DNA of 64,000 bases. It comes from Zwartia panacis. GTDB taxonomy: Bacteria > Pseudomonadota > Gammaproteobacteria > Burkholderiales > Burkholderiaceae_B. Each line of letters begins with the position of its first letter. The stretch's first letter is position 1. Below are positions 1 through 8,271 of the stretch, piece by piece. The stretch spans positions 310,001 through 374,000 of the forward strand of contig NZ_JAUHHF010000001.1 in the NCBI RefSeq assembly GCF_030410395.1, in the 5' to 3' direction. The notes below the pieces were generated by a model that was given only the letters and a program-made list of their open reading frames with translations, was not told where the DNA came from and made no database searches. Made by a program: the position numbers and the translations under genes.

Positions 1-598
1 TATCTGTTCCCTCGCAGATCTCGGCGATCGAGCGGCGCGAGTCCTCGGTCGAACCAAAACACATGTCGCCGACTTGAGCGAGTACCTCTTTGGGATACTT
101 GACGGCATCACCGGCTAGAACGACTCGGCGACCGTCCTCTTGGGTAAATCGCAGCGCCTGGCAGCCTGTCGTGTGACCCGGAACCTCGAAGTGTTCAATG
201 CCAGGTGCGATCACACCCCGCTTGGGCAGCGTGCGCAAATCAAAATCGGCCAGTAATTCATGGATTTTCCAGGGGATAAACAGATCATCCGGATGCGGGT
301 TGCGCGCATAGCCGAGCTCGGTTTCACCGACCGCGACGGGTACGCCCTTAAATAAGTCCAGATTCTGACAATGATCGAAATGCAGGTGCGAGAGAAACAC
401 CAGATCAATGTCCGTGGGTGCAAGACCGCGTTCTTTCAAACCGTTGATGAGACCTTTTCTGACACAGTAATGTCCCGTGTCAAAGAGAATGCGCGTACCG
501 TCCTCTGCCGTCACCAGTGCGACATTGCACAGACCAAAAAAACCACCTCGAAAACTCAGGCTGTTGCCTTTGATGAGTAACTCGTAACGCGCATGCAT
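1..598 (-). CDS. Metallo-beta-lactamase-fold hydrolase (C-terminus beyond window)
   Basis: The N-terminal 199 residues are visible and the gene runs off the left edge. The zinc-binding signature H71-x-H73-x-D75-H76 (HLHFDH), H142 in PGHTTG and D164 in AGDAV give the metallo-beta-lactamase fold as used by lactonases, glyoxalase II-like enzymes and other hydrolases. The early 'GGFFGLCNVALV' strand and the long insert before PGHTTG resemble N-acyl-homoserine-lactonase-like members, but substrate cannot be read from sequence. It is the last visible gene of a minus-strand operon (dehydrogenase, lyase, amidase, ModA-like protein), 34 bp behind the dehydrogenase stop, so a role opening a lactone or ester intermediate of the same catabolic route is a reasonable inference. 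Confidence 0.85.
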   Translation of the reverse strand, partial: MHARYELLIKGNSLSFRGGFFGLCNVALVTAEDGTRILFDTGHYCVRKGLINGLKERGLAPTDIDLVFLSHLHFDHCQNLDLFKGVPVAVGETELGYARNPHPDDLFIPWKIHELLADFDLRTLPKRGVIAPGIEHFEVPGHTTGCQALRFTQEDGRRVVLAGDAVKYPKEVLAQVGDMCFGSTEDSRRSIAEICEGTD

Positions 599-632
599 GA
601 TATTTTCCTTGGAACCGACAAACTCTGAGGTG

Positions 633-1697
633 TTAGTTCAGCTGCTCGCAAATCGCGGCTGTGACTTGGGCGGTCGTGGCCAGACCACCGAGGTCGCGCG
701 TGTGCAGACGAGGATTGGCTGTTACGGCTTCGATGGCCTTCATCAGGCGCTTGGCCGCAGCCTCTTCGCCCAGGTGTTCGAGCATCATCACAACGGACCA
801 GAAGGTGCCGATTGGATTGGCCAGGCCCTTGCCCATAATGTCGAAGGCCGAACCGTGGATCGGCTCGAACATGGAGGGGTAGCGGCGCTCGGGATCAATG
901 TTGCCAGTCGGTGCAATCCCCAGGCTGCCTGCAAGTGCGGCAGCCAGGTCGCTCAGGATGTCGGCATGCAGATTCGTGGCCACAATCGTGTCTAGCGTGG
1001 CGGGGCGGTTGACCATGCGCGCGGTGGCCGCATCAACCAATTCCTTGTCCCACTTCACATCAGGAAACTCTTTGCTGATCTGAACGGCGATTTCATCCCA
1101 CATGACCATGGCGTGACGTTGCGCATTGGACTTTGTGACGACGGTTAAGAGCTTGCGTGGACGTGACTGCGCGAGCTTGAAGGCATAGCGCATGATGCGC
1201 TCGACGCCCGCACGGGTCATCATGCTGACATCGGTCGCGACTTCGATCGGGTGACTTTGATGCGCGCGACCACCCACGCCGGAGTACTCGCCCTCCGAGT
1301 TTTCACGCACAATGACCCAGTCGAGCTGTTCAGGTGTGCAGCGCTTGAGCGGAGCATCGATGCCGGGCAAAATCCGTGTCGGACGCACGTTGGCGTACTG
1401 GTCGAAACCCTGACAGATTTTCAGGCGCAATCCCCAAAGCGTGATGTGGTCCGGGATATGCGGATCGCCCGCCGAACCAAACAAAATCGCGTCTTTATTG
1501 CGCAAAGCATCCAGCCCGTCTTCCGGCATCATCACGCCGTGCTGTCGATAATAGTCACCACCCCAGTCGAAACTCTCGAACTCAAATTTCAGCGACTGAT
1601 CTTTAGCCGCGATGGCTTGGAGCACTTTTTGGCCCTCGGGGATCACTTCTTTGCCGATGCCATCACCTGGAATCGCGGCGATACGATATGTCTTCAT
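633..1697 (-). CDS. Tartrate/D-malate dehydrogenase-like (isopropylmalate dehydrogenase family)
   Basis: A 354-residue NAD-dependent beta-decarboxylating dehydrogenase. Seen are IPGDGIGKEV near the N-terminus, the substrate-loop signature VRENSEGEYSGVGGR, the TKSNAQRH stretch with catalytic Lys, and DILSDLAAAL with metal-binding Asp residues. The TKSNAQRH wording and length match tartrate dehydrogenase/D-malate dehydrogenase (TtuC/DmlA type) better than LeuB, since no leucine genes are nearby. The start at 1697 is preferred over an in-frame upstream codon at 1745 because AAGGA lies 7 nt before it and MKTYRIAAIPGDGIG is the normal N-terminus. It lies 44 bp behind the isocitrate-lyase-family gene in the same operon. 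The exact hydroxy-acid substrate is inference. Confidence 0.85.
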   Translation of the reverse strand: MKTYRIAAIPGDGIGKEVIPEGQKVLQAIAAKDQSLKFEFESFDWGGDYYRQHGVMMPEDGLDALRNKDAILFGSAGDPHIPDHITLWGLRLKICQGFDQYANVRPTRILPGIDAPLKRCTPEQLDWVIVRENSEGEYSGVGGRAHQSHPIEVATDVSMMTRAGVERIMRYAFKLAQSRPRKLLTVVTKSNAQRHAMVMWDEIAVQISKEFPDVKWDKELVDAATARMVNRPATLDTIVATNLHADILSDLAAALAGSLGIAPTGNIDPERRYPSMFEPIHGSAFDIMGKGLANPIGTFWSVVMMLEHLGEEAAAKRLMKAIEAVTANPRLHTRDLGGLATTAQVTAAICEQLN

Positions 1698-1741
1698 GGA
1701 TGAGTCCTTAGTTTGATCTGAGTAAGAGTGTGGAAGAGGCG

Positions 1742-2614
1742 TCAAGGCTTGTCGCCGGTTTCGTAGCGTTTACCCCGCGCGAGCAGCTCTGGAGTGCCAA
1801 TGACAGCATTTAAACCGTCAAAATCAAGCATTGCGCTTTGAAAAGCGCGTGTGCTGCCGGTCGCCTTGAGGCTGGCGTAATAGTTTTGCAGCAGGTGCGC
1901 GACTGCCCGGACTGTTCCGCCCGGAAAAATCGCAATCGAATATCCGATGGCCTGAAGTTCTTCGGCGGACTTCACGGGTGTCTTGCCGCCCTCAACCATA
2001 TTGGCGAGCAAGGGGACGCGGCCCGCGAAACGTTTGTTGACGATTTGCATCTGCTCGTCGCTACGCACCGCTTCGATAAAAAGAATGTCAGCGCCTGCTT
2101 CAAGATAGCGCTCTGCGCGCTCAATCGCGGCATCGAAACCTTCGACCGCCACAGCATCGGTACGGGCCATGATAAGGGTATCGGTAGAGTGCCTTGCATC
2201 GGTCGCGGCTTTGATTTTTCCGACCATTTCCTGAGTGGAGACCAGACTTTTCCCATCAAGATGGCCGCAGCGCTTGGGAAAAGATTGATCCTCAAGCTGG
2301 ATGATGTTGGCACCACAACGCTCAAAGCCGCGCACAGTGCGCTCAGTATTCAGCGCGTTTCCAAATCCAGTATCGGCATCCACAATTAACGGGACTTGAA
2401 CCCGGTCCCTGAGTTGTGCGACCTTTTCACTGACTTCTGTAAAAGTCGTTAAACCCACATCTGAGCGTCCGAGCGCGGTGTAGGCAATCGATGCTCCCGA
2501 TAGGTACAGCGCTTCGAAGCCAGCTTGTTCGGCTAGCGCAGCGGAGAGTGCGTCATACACACCGGGTGCCAGCAAAATTTCAGGGCGTGCGAGTCTAGCC
2601 TTGAGTGCGTGCAT
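1742..2614 (-). CDS. Isocitrate lyase/PEP mutase family lyase
   Basis: A 290-residue (beta/alpha)8 enzyme of the ICL/PEP-mutase superfamily. The Mg-binding segment DADTGFGN lies at about 79-86, with D79 and D81, followed by QLEDQSFPKRCGH at about 106-118. C116 sits in the flexible active-site loop; true methylisocitrate lyases have KKCGH, so KRCGH indicates a C-C bond lyase rather than the Cys-less oxaloacetate decarboxylases. Candidates are 2-methylisocitrate lyase-like or dimethylmalate lyase-like activity. It lies in the minus operon between amidase and dehydrogenase, and the divergent MmgE/PrpD gene belongs to the family of 2-methylcitrate dehydratase, so the locus may run a methylcitrate-like side path. 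The specific substrate is not determinable. Confidence 0.85.
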   Translation of the reverse strand: MHALKARLARPEILLAPGVYDALSAALAEQAGFEALYLSGASIAYTALGRSDVGLTTFTEVSEKVAQLRDRVQVPLIVDADTGFGNALNTERTVRGFERCGANIIQLEDQSFPKRCGHLDGKSLVSTQEMVGKIKAATDARHSTDTLIMARTDAVAVEGFDAAIERAERYLEAGADILFIEAVRSDEQMQIVNKRFAGRVPLLANMVEGGKTPVKSAEELQAIGYSIAIFPGGTVRAVAHLLQNYYASLKATGSTRAFQSAMLDFDGLNAVIGTPELLARGKRYETGDKP

Positions 2615-2634
2615 GATTGATTCCTGTCGAAAAC

Positions 2635-4266
2635 TTATTGGCCGGAGCGAAAAACGTTGGCGGGTTCATCGAACCAGTTTCTGTTTTTGCGCAGGCGACT
2701 GGTCATTTCGAGTGCATGGGGTGCGGCTTCGCAGAGGACTTCCATCAGTGCATCGTCCAGTTTGAGCCCGGCGTTTGCGGCCATGCGTGCCGCAAAGTCG
2801 CGTGTGCGCGCGTCGCAGTGGGAAGTGTCGGGCGTGAGATCTGGGGCGACAAGCGGCGGTGCAGGTTGACCAGGTTTGAGAGTGGGGCGCTTGTGCCGCA
2901 AACCAATCGCTTGTTCAAACGCATGACCGGCTTTTAATACGAGCGCATCGGTTTGAGGTGCCCCGACGATTTGCAAGCCCATGGGCAGACCCGAAGCGTT
3001 AAACCCACAATTGACCGAGACGGCTGGTCCGCCAGTAATGTTGGCCAGCACCTGTGTATTGGCTTTGCGCCAAAAAGTGATGGGCCGATGCGAAGTGATG
3101 GGCTGAGCAGGTCCAAAGCCTGGCATTAAAAGCAAATCAAATTTTTCATAGATTGGCTTCATTTCCTCGAGCATGCGTTTGTGCTCGCGTGTGGCTGCGA
3201 GGAAATCAAGCGACTGGAACATCACGGCCGGCAAGATACGCGTCAGGAAATCGCGTCCATAATCATGGGGACGTTCGGTGAGTCCCTGTTGCTGAACGGC
3301 AAAAATTTCCGTTTCAGCAATGACCACTTTGACATCCATATAGTCTTGCATGGGGCGCAAACGGCAATCCTGTACCGATGCACCCAGATTTTTGAAAATT
3401 GTGACCGCATTATCGAGCGCCTGACGGTGTTCTTCGCTGGCGACAAGATCTTCTTCCCATACATAGCGCAACACACCTACACGCAAGCCTTTCAGGTCTT
3501 GTCCAATACTGGCCGCATAGTTAGGAATAGGCTGCTCAAAGCTATTGCCGTCGGCGGGGTCGTGCCCAGCCATTGCCTGTAACATCAATGCACAGTCCTC
3601 AACGGTCCAAGCCATAGGTCCGCAGTGATCGAGGGTAAAAGAGTTGGGCATGACGCCGACACGACTGACCAGGCCTGAGCTCGGCATAAAGCCTGCGATG
3701 CCGCACAGAGAGGCTGGCCCCCTGATCGAGCCTCCAGTATCCGTACCCAAGGCCGCACCCACAAAGCCGGCAGCGACCGCAGCACCCGAACCACTGGAAG
3801 ACCCACCTGAGAAACGCGTGAGATCCCAGGGGTTTCGCACAGGTGGCCAGGGGAGGTCCAAAGAAGGACCGCCATGCGCAAACTCATGGGTATTTAACTT
3901 GCCCAGCAGAACCGCACCGGCTTCGTAAAGCTTTGAGACGACCTGACAATCTTGAGCAGGAACGTGTTGTTGAGCAATCCGCGAGCCGCCTGTGGTCAGG
4001 ATCCCCGCTGTCTCATAGATGTCCTTTGCGCCAAAGGGGATGCCATGCATCGGACCGAGGTAGCGACCGGCCATGATCTCGCTTTCAGCGGCTTTAGCCT
4101 GTTGGCGGGCGAGACCGAAAGTGGGTGTGATGAAAGCGCTAATCTGGTCATCCAGTGATTCAATCCTGGTACTGAGATGGTCGACGTACTCCACAGGCGA
4201 GAGTTTTTTGGCTTTGATCTGCCGTCCTGCCTCGGCGATCGTCAGGAAATGCAAGTCTGCGTTCAT
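2635..4266 (-). CDS. Amidase signature family hydrolase
   Basis: A 543-residue amidase-signature enzyme. The Ser-cisSer-Lys machinery is visible: Lys81 in GIPFGAKDIYET, the Gly/Ser-rich motif GGSSSGSGAAVAAG at about 154-167, and the nucleophile region GTDTGGSIRGPA with Ser180. The family includes aryl/acyl amidases, GatA and ureide hydrolases; GatA is excluded because no gatB/C genes adjoin. At 543 residues it is longer than the common 460-500, with a C-terminal helical extension. Its start overlaps the stop of the upstream ModA-like gene by 4 nt (ATGA), implying translational coupling. It presumably releases the acid that the following lyase and dehydrogenase process (inference). Confidence 0.88.
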   Translation of the reverse strand: MNADLHFLTIAEAGRQIKAKKLSPVEYVDHLSTRIESLDDQISAFITPTFGLARQQAKAAESEIMAGRYLGPMHGIPFGAKDIYETAGILTTGGSRIAQQHVPAQDCQVVSKLYEAGAVLLGKLNTHEFAHGGPSLDLPWPPVRNPWDLTRFSGGSSSGSGAAVAAGFVGAALGTDTGGSIRGPASLCGIAGFMPSSGLVSRVGVMPNSFTLDHCGPMAWTVEDCALMLQAMAGHDPADGNSFEQPIPNYAASIGQDLKGLRVGVLRYVWEEDLVASEEHRQALDNAVTIFKNLGASVQDCRLRPMQDYMDVKVVIAETEIFAVQQQGLTERPHDYGRDFLTRILPAVMFQSLDFLAATREHKRMLEEMKPIYEKFDLLLMPGFGPAQPITSHRPITFWRKANTQVLANITGGPAVSVNCGFNASGLPMGLQIVGAPQTDALVLKAGHAFEQAIGLRHKRPTLKPGQPAPPLVAPDLTPDTSHCDARTRDFAARMAANAGLKLDDALMEVLCEAAPHALEMTSRLRKNRNWFDEPANVFRSGQ

Positions 4267-4985
4267 ACTGGATCTAGTCCTTGTTGTGCAAAGGCGCGCT
4301 TGGCGTCAGGGGTCTGCAAGAACGCAACGAAAGTCTGCATGGCATTGAGTTGCGGGCTTTCATTAAAAATACCCGCCGAAAAGATGGTGGATTGCTGCAC
4401 GGCAGGCGGAAGTTTGGCAAAAATGTTAATGCCGGGAACTTGCATCAGCTCGCTCATTTGCTGCACGGCAATCTCGACTTCGCCTTTTGCCACCAGTTCA
4501 CCTGTCAAGCCTTCGGCAAGCACGATTGCTTTGGCGCGGACTTCTTCATCGAGTCCCAGGCGCTTGATGAGGCTGGCGAAATACATACCGCTCGCACCTT
4601 GTTTGGAAAAGGCGATCGAACGCGCGGCGCGTAATGTGGAGACAAAAGCCTCTTGTGTAGAAATGTCGGGCACGGGGGAGGAGAGTGCTACTGCCATCGC
4701 GACATCCGAACTGACAAGATCCACTCTGGTGCCCGGTTTCAAAATATTTTCACCGATGAGGTCGTCGATTGAGCCCCCCACTGCCAACAGCATGTCAGCG
4801 CGTCTGCCTGCGCGTATTTTTTCAAGGAGCTGTGCAGTGGCACCATATTTGATGGAAATATTGATACCAGTCGCCTGGGTAAACACCGGAATCAGTTCTT
4901 TCAAGGCGTTGCGTAACGCCATGGTCGAAAGAACGTTCAGAGAAGGGGCGGTCGAAGCGGAGGACTGGGACTGAGAGAGTGTCAT
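4263..4985 (-). CDS. ModA-like substrate-binding-fold protein without signal peptide
   Basis: A 240-residue protein of the bacterial extracellular solute-binding class 11 type (molybdate-binding ModA relatives). It has the opening 'LNVLSTMALRNALKELIPVFTQATG', the 'ADMLLAVGGSIDDL' segment and 'VEIAVQQMSEL' near the C-terminus, typical of this fold. The N-terminus (MTLSQSQSSASTAPS) is polar and carries no hydrophobic signal sequence or lipobox, so it looks cytoplasmic. No permease or ATPase gene adjoins, so it is probably not a transporter component. It heads the amidase-lyase-dehydrogenase operon and is coupled to the amidase by an ATGA overlap. It may bind a pathway intermediate or be an uncharacterised accessory. 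Confidence 0.75.
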   Translation of the reverse strand: MTLSQSQSSASTAPSLNVLSTMALRNALKELIPVFTQATGINISIKYGATAQLLEKIRAGRRADMLLAVGGSIDDLIGENILKPGTRVDLVSSDVAMAVALSSPVPDISTQEAFVSTLRAARSIAFSKQGASGMYFASLIKRLGLDEEVRAKAIVLAEGLTGELVAKGEVEIAVQQMSELMQVPGINIFAKLPPAVQQSTIFSAGIFNESPQLNAMQTFVAFLQTPDAKRAFAQQGLDPV

Positions 4986-5067
4986 GGATGAGTTGTCTCG
5001 TTTGTGATGAACGCTAAAGTCGTTGCGTGTTTTTTATCGTAAAAACTTCACTCAGAATCTTATATCT

Positions 5068-5098
5068 TTTAATGCTCCGTTATCTGTTAATGCTCCGT
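5068..5098. repeat. 18-bp-period tandem duplication at LysR gene 3' end
   Basis: TTAATGCTCCGTT occurs at 5068-5080 and again at 5086-5098 with an exact 18-bp period. The second copy contains the last codons and stop region of the adjacent minus-strand LysR gene. It looks like a small slippage duplication and has no recognised function. Confidence 0.6.
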
Positions 5099-6028
5099 TT
5101 TACTCAGTGCCTGAGGATCAATATCCTCAATGATCGATTTCAAGTAGTCCACGAGCACTCTGACCTTGGCCGCCAGAGTGCTGCGCGGGAGGTGCACGAC
5201 AGAGACCTCCGGACCGGCGACCACATACTCTGACAGAATGCGCTGAATCTTGCCGGAACGCAGGGCGTTTCCCGCGATAAAGTCGCTCACCATCACAATC
5301 CCGGCGCCGGCGATTGCCGCCTCGAGCAGTGATTCTGCATTGTTGATGTTCAATGCGCCCGACACCACTTTTGTGAAATCCTGACCATTTTTGCTGAAAC
5401 GCCACTCCCTGTGATCTCCGGACATTGGAAGCAAATAAGCGAGGCAGTGGTGGTGATCCAAGTCATCTGGCGAGAGCGGCGTACCATGCCGAGCCAGATA
5501 TTCTGGAGAGGCGTAGGCAGCGAAGCTCAGATTGCACAGCCTGTGTGCCACGACCCGCTCGTCTGTGATCGGGCCGATCTGAATGACCGCATCGACAGCC
5601 TCATAGGTCAGATCAACCTGACGATCACTGAGTTCGATATCGATGCTCAGTTCTGGGTAGCGCTGGGTGAACTCCCACATTTTTGGGACGATGACGCGCC
5701 GTCCAAACCCGACAGGCATTTGCAGGCGCAAGCGCCCTTTAGGGGTGGCGGTCGTGGCGGTGACTGCGCTTTCAGCGTCTTCGATCTCTGTGAGGATTTG
5801 TCTGCAGCGCTCAAAAAAACTTGCTCCCTCTCCTGTTAAGTTCACAAGCCGGGTCGAGCGAGTCAGCAACTTGACCCCAAGTTCTTGTTCCAGACGGGCA
5901 ATGGATTTACTGATTGCGGAGGAAGTCAGGCCAAGTCTCTGGGCCGCCAGAGTAAAGCTACGTGTTTCTGCAACTTTGACAAAAACGAGGAGAGCATTCA
6001 AATTTCGCATGGACGACAGTGTACTCAT
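5087..6028 (-). CDS. LysR-family transcriptional regulator
   Basis: A 313-residue LysR-type regulator. It has an N-terminal winged helix-turn-helix (about residues 8-66, with AAQRLGLTSSAISKSIARLE as recognition region) followed by a periplasmic-binding-protein-like effector domain to the C-terminus. The sequence (RSFTLAAQRLGL, LLTRSTRLVNLTGEG) resembles the DmlR/AaeR-type group. It is on the same strand as the amidase operon and divergent from the MmgE/PrpD gene with a 102-bp gap, the usual layout for a LysR controlling one or both neighbours. An ATG six codons downstream is an alternative start. The effector is unknown but probably a hydroxy-acid intermediate (inference). Confidence 0.92.
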   Translation of the reverse strand: MSTLSSMRNLNALLVFVKVAETRSFTLAAQRLGLTSSAISKSIARLEQELGVKLLTRSTRLVNLTGEGASFFERCRQILTEIEDAESAVTATTATPKGRLRLQMPVGFGRRVIVPKMWEFTQRYPELSIDIELSDRQVDLTYEAVDAVIQIGPITDERVVAHRLCNLSFAAYASPEYLARHGTPLSPDDLDHHHCLAYLLPMSGDHREWRFSKNGQDFTKVVSGALNINNAESLLEAAIAGAGIVMVSDFIAGNALRSGKIQRILSEYVVAGPEVSVVHLPRSTLAAKVRVLVDYLKSIIEDIDPQALSKTEH

Positions 6029-6037
6029 GAATCAAAT
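6028..6037. repeat. Left arm of inverted repeat in LysR/PrpD divergent region
   Basis: TGAATCAAAT here is the exact reverse complement of ATTTGATTCA at 6116-6125. This arm overlaps the A of the LysR start codon. The arms bracket the whole divergent intergenic region, so each gene has the same sequence just before or at its start. Confidence 0.5.
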
Positions 6038-6115
6038 TCAGCAATAGCATTTTATTCTAGCGAATTGACCGTGGAAACATCAGTCGTTAGCATCGGGAAT
6101 TCAACATTAAGCTGC

Positions 6116-6125
6116 ATTTGATTCA
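6116..6125. repeat. Right arm of inverted repeat in LysR/PrpD divergent region
   Basis: ATTTGATTCA here mirrors the left arm at 6028-6037, with 78 bp between them. It ends 5 bp before the MmgE/PrpD start codon, in the usual ribosome-binding position. It could be a regulator half-site; this is not established. Confidence 0.5.
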
Positions 6126-6130
6126 AAACC

Positions 6131-7537
6131 ATGGAAAATCATCCCGCCTCCCTTTTGCCCGGCGCGACCCAAGCTCTGGCAGAGTTCGCCTCTTCTATTG
6201 AATATGGTGACATTCCCGCCGAGGTGATTCATCGGATGAAGACAAGCTTTCTGGATAGCGTCGGATGCTGCCTGTTTGGTGCGACACTTCCCTGGACGCA
6301 GCGTGTCCAGGCCATGATCGAAGAGGAGGGTGCCCGTCCGGTCGCCTCCATTTTTGGCGCGGGCGTTAAAACCTCGGTTGCGGGCGCTGTGCTGGTCAAC
6401 GCCACTGCCGGCCACGCATTTGAGCTGGATGACATCCATAAAGAGTCCATCGTCCATGCCGGTTCTATCGCAACCCCCGTTGTCGTCGCGCTGGCCGAAC
6501 AGATGGGCTGCAAAAGTGGCCAGAAATTATTAACCGCTATGACAACGGGCTATGAAATCGGGACGCGTGTCGGAAATGCCGCCACGATGGGACTGTTTTT
6601 CAGGGGCTTTCATCCTCAAGGTGCCTCGGGTGTGTTTGTCGCCGCAGCGAGCGCCGGCAAGATGCTGGAACTCGACGCTTTGCGCATGCAACATGCACTG
6701 GGTATCGTAGGATCTCAAGCCGGTGGTTTGATGGCCGCTCAGGAGGGAGCCATGGTCAAGCGATTCCACTCCGGACGTGCCGCCCAAAGCGGGGTCTATT
6801 CAGCCTATTTGGCCAAGCGTGACTTTACGGGGATCACCGATGTGCTGGAGGCGGGCTATGGCGGCTACCTGAGTTCTTATTCAAATACGCCGAACGCCGT
6901 CAGATTGACCGAGGACCTTGGACGTGTCTGGGAAACGGCTAAAGTGGGCTACAAACCCCATGCCTGCGTCACAAGTATTCACTCCGCGCTTGATGCCTTT
7001 GCTCATTTGTTGCGCGTGAATCAACTGACGCCCGATGATGTGAGTCAGGTCGATATTGGCATGAGTCCAATGACCTACACGCACTGCGCCTGGGAGTACA
7101 AGGCGCAGGGCGTCACAGCCGCGCAGATGAATCTTTATTATGGAATCGCTGTCATCGGTTTTGACGGAATGGCCTTTGTCGCGCAATACGCAGAAGATCG
7201 GCTGGCAGACCCCAAAATCATGGATTTCATTAAAAGAATCCATGCGCGGATTGATCCTGAAATCGAGGCGATGGGACCGGCTTATCGGCATGCGGCGCGC
7301 GTGACCATCACCGCACGGGATGGTCGACAATACAAGCATGAGATCTTGAATCGTAGGGGGAGTCCGGAAAACCCTCTGTCGCATGACGAAGTGGTATACA
7401 AGTTTCGTAATGTGGTCGCGTCTTGTTTATCCGGCAAAGATATTGATCGTGTGATTGCACTCACCGAGCAACTCGACACCACAACGGACACCTCGGAGCT
7501 CTTTGGTTTGCTGGCCGCTGCACGCAAGAGTGACTGA
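6131..7537 (+). CDS. MmgE/PrpD family protein
   Basis: A 468-residue member of the MmgE/PrpD family, which includes 2-methylcitrate dehydratase, cis-aconitate decarboxylase and iminodisuccinate epimerase. Characteristic segments are 'SFLDSVGCCLFGATLPW', 'GHAFELDDIHKESIVHAGS', 'GYEIGTRVGNAA', 'FHPQGASGVFVAAASAGKML' and 'KRFHSGRAAQSGVYSAYLA'. The HAFELDD and HPQG elements correspond to the usual active-site regions. It is divergently transcribed from the LysR gene and is a lone plus-strand catabolic gene before the zinc block. Because a methylisocitrate-lyase-like gene lies in the opposite operon, dehydration of a citrate-like tricarboxylate is plausible, but this family is too diverse to assign a substrate. 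Confidence 0.88.
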   Translation: MENHPASLLPGATQALAEFASSIEYGDIPAEVIHRMKTSFLDSVGCCLFGATLPWTQRVQAMIEEEGARPVASIFGAGVKTSVAGAVLVNATAGHAFELDDIHKESIVHAGSIATPVVVALAEQMGCKSGQKLLTAMTTGYEIGTRVGNAATMGLFFRGFHPQGASGVFVAAASAGKMLELDALRMQHALGIVGSQAGGLMAAQEGAMVKRFHSGRAAQSGVYSAYLAKRDFTGITDVLEAGYGGYLSSYSNTPNAVRLTEDLGRVWETAKVGYKPHACVTSIHSALDAFAHLLRVNQLTPDDVSQVDIGMSPMTYTHCAWEYKAQGVTAAQMNLYYGIAVIGFDGMAFVAQYAEDRLADPKIMDFIKRIHARIDPEIEAMGPAYRHAARVTITARDGRQYKHEILNRRGSPENPLSHDEVVYKFRNVVASCLSGKDIDRVIALTEQLDTTTDTSELFGLLAAARKSD

Positions 7538-7590
7538 TATTCCAAGTGTTTAACCGGTGTCCTGATGATGAATAGGTAAATATATTGAAA

Positions 7591-8271
7591 ATGATGAAGC
7601 TGAAAAAAATATTCGCCGGATTGATTTTTGTTTTAGCGCAATCTTTCATGGTTCCTGCCGCACAGGCGCATCCACATATCTGGATTGAGGGCGGGATAGA
7701 GCTTGTCTTCAATAGTCAGGGCTACGCCTCCGGGGTGCGTCAATCTTGGCTTTTCGACGAACTTTTCTCTACGTACGCGTTGCAAGGCATGCCTCGAGAC
7801 AAGGCAGGTCAAGTGCCCAGCGCAGAGCTCGAAAAGATCACAAGCGAGTGGATGGCTGCGCTGGCAGACCCCGAATCTCACTTCTTTACAAAAATCACGC
7901 TCGCTGGAAAACCACTCACTTTTGGTGCGCCTCGCGATGCGCGTTCGACGTGGGATCCCAAAGCCAGTCAACTCGTGCTTTCTTTTGAGTTGCCGATCGA
8001 TCCCCCTGTCAAGATCGATGCCAAAGGGATCGAGGTTGATATTCAGGACCCCAGTTATTTTGTAGCTTTTGATTACAAGGGTGGGGTACGCGCATTCAAA
8101 GGAATCGGTGCACCTGCGCAATGCAAATTTGGATACATGCCGCCCAGACCGCTGGACCCCAAGACTGAGCGCTTGCTTTGGTCCATTCCTCCAACCCAAA
8201 AAGAGTTGCCAGAGAATCTTCGTGAAGCAGTCCGTCAACTTTCTCACCAATTCACTGTGAAATGCCCGTGA
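7591..8271 (+). CDS. DUF1007 family periplasmic protein
   Basis: A 226-residue protein with an N-terminal signal sequence (KKIFAGLIFVLAQSFMVPAAQA) directly followed by HPHIWIE, the hallmark of DUF1007 proteins. These are exported or membrane-anchored proteins that usually sit beside NicO/RcnA-type nickel/cobalt transporters, as here. The His-x-His just after the cleavage site may bind metal. The start is uncertain: ATG 7591 is used, an ATG follows at 7594, and an in-frame TTG at 7585 has a better spaced AGG. The stop overlaps the next gene's start by 10 nt, so the pair is translationally coupled. The biochemical role of the family is not known; in this zinc context it may aid zinc rather than nickel handling (inference). 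Confidence 0.8.
   Translation: MMKLKKIFAGLIFVLAQSFMVPAAQAHPHIWIEGGIELVFNSQGYASGVRQSWLFDELFSTYALQGMPRDKAGQVPSAELEKITSEWMAALADPESHFFTKITLAGKPLTFGAPRDARSTWDPKASQLVLSFELPIDPPVKIDAKGIEVDIQDPSYFVAFDYKGGVRAFKGIGAPAQCKFGYMPPRPLDPKTERLLWSIPPTQKELPENLREAVRQLSHQFTVKCP

Noticed and set aside
597-995. Plus-strand open frame opposite the tartrate-dehydrogenase-like gene
   Set aside because: It is the antisense shadow of a well-supported enzyme gene with clear motifs.
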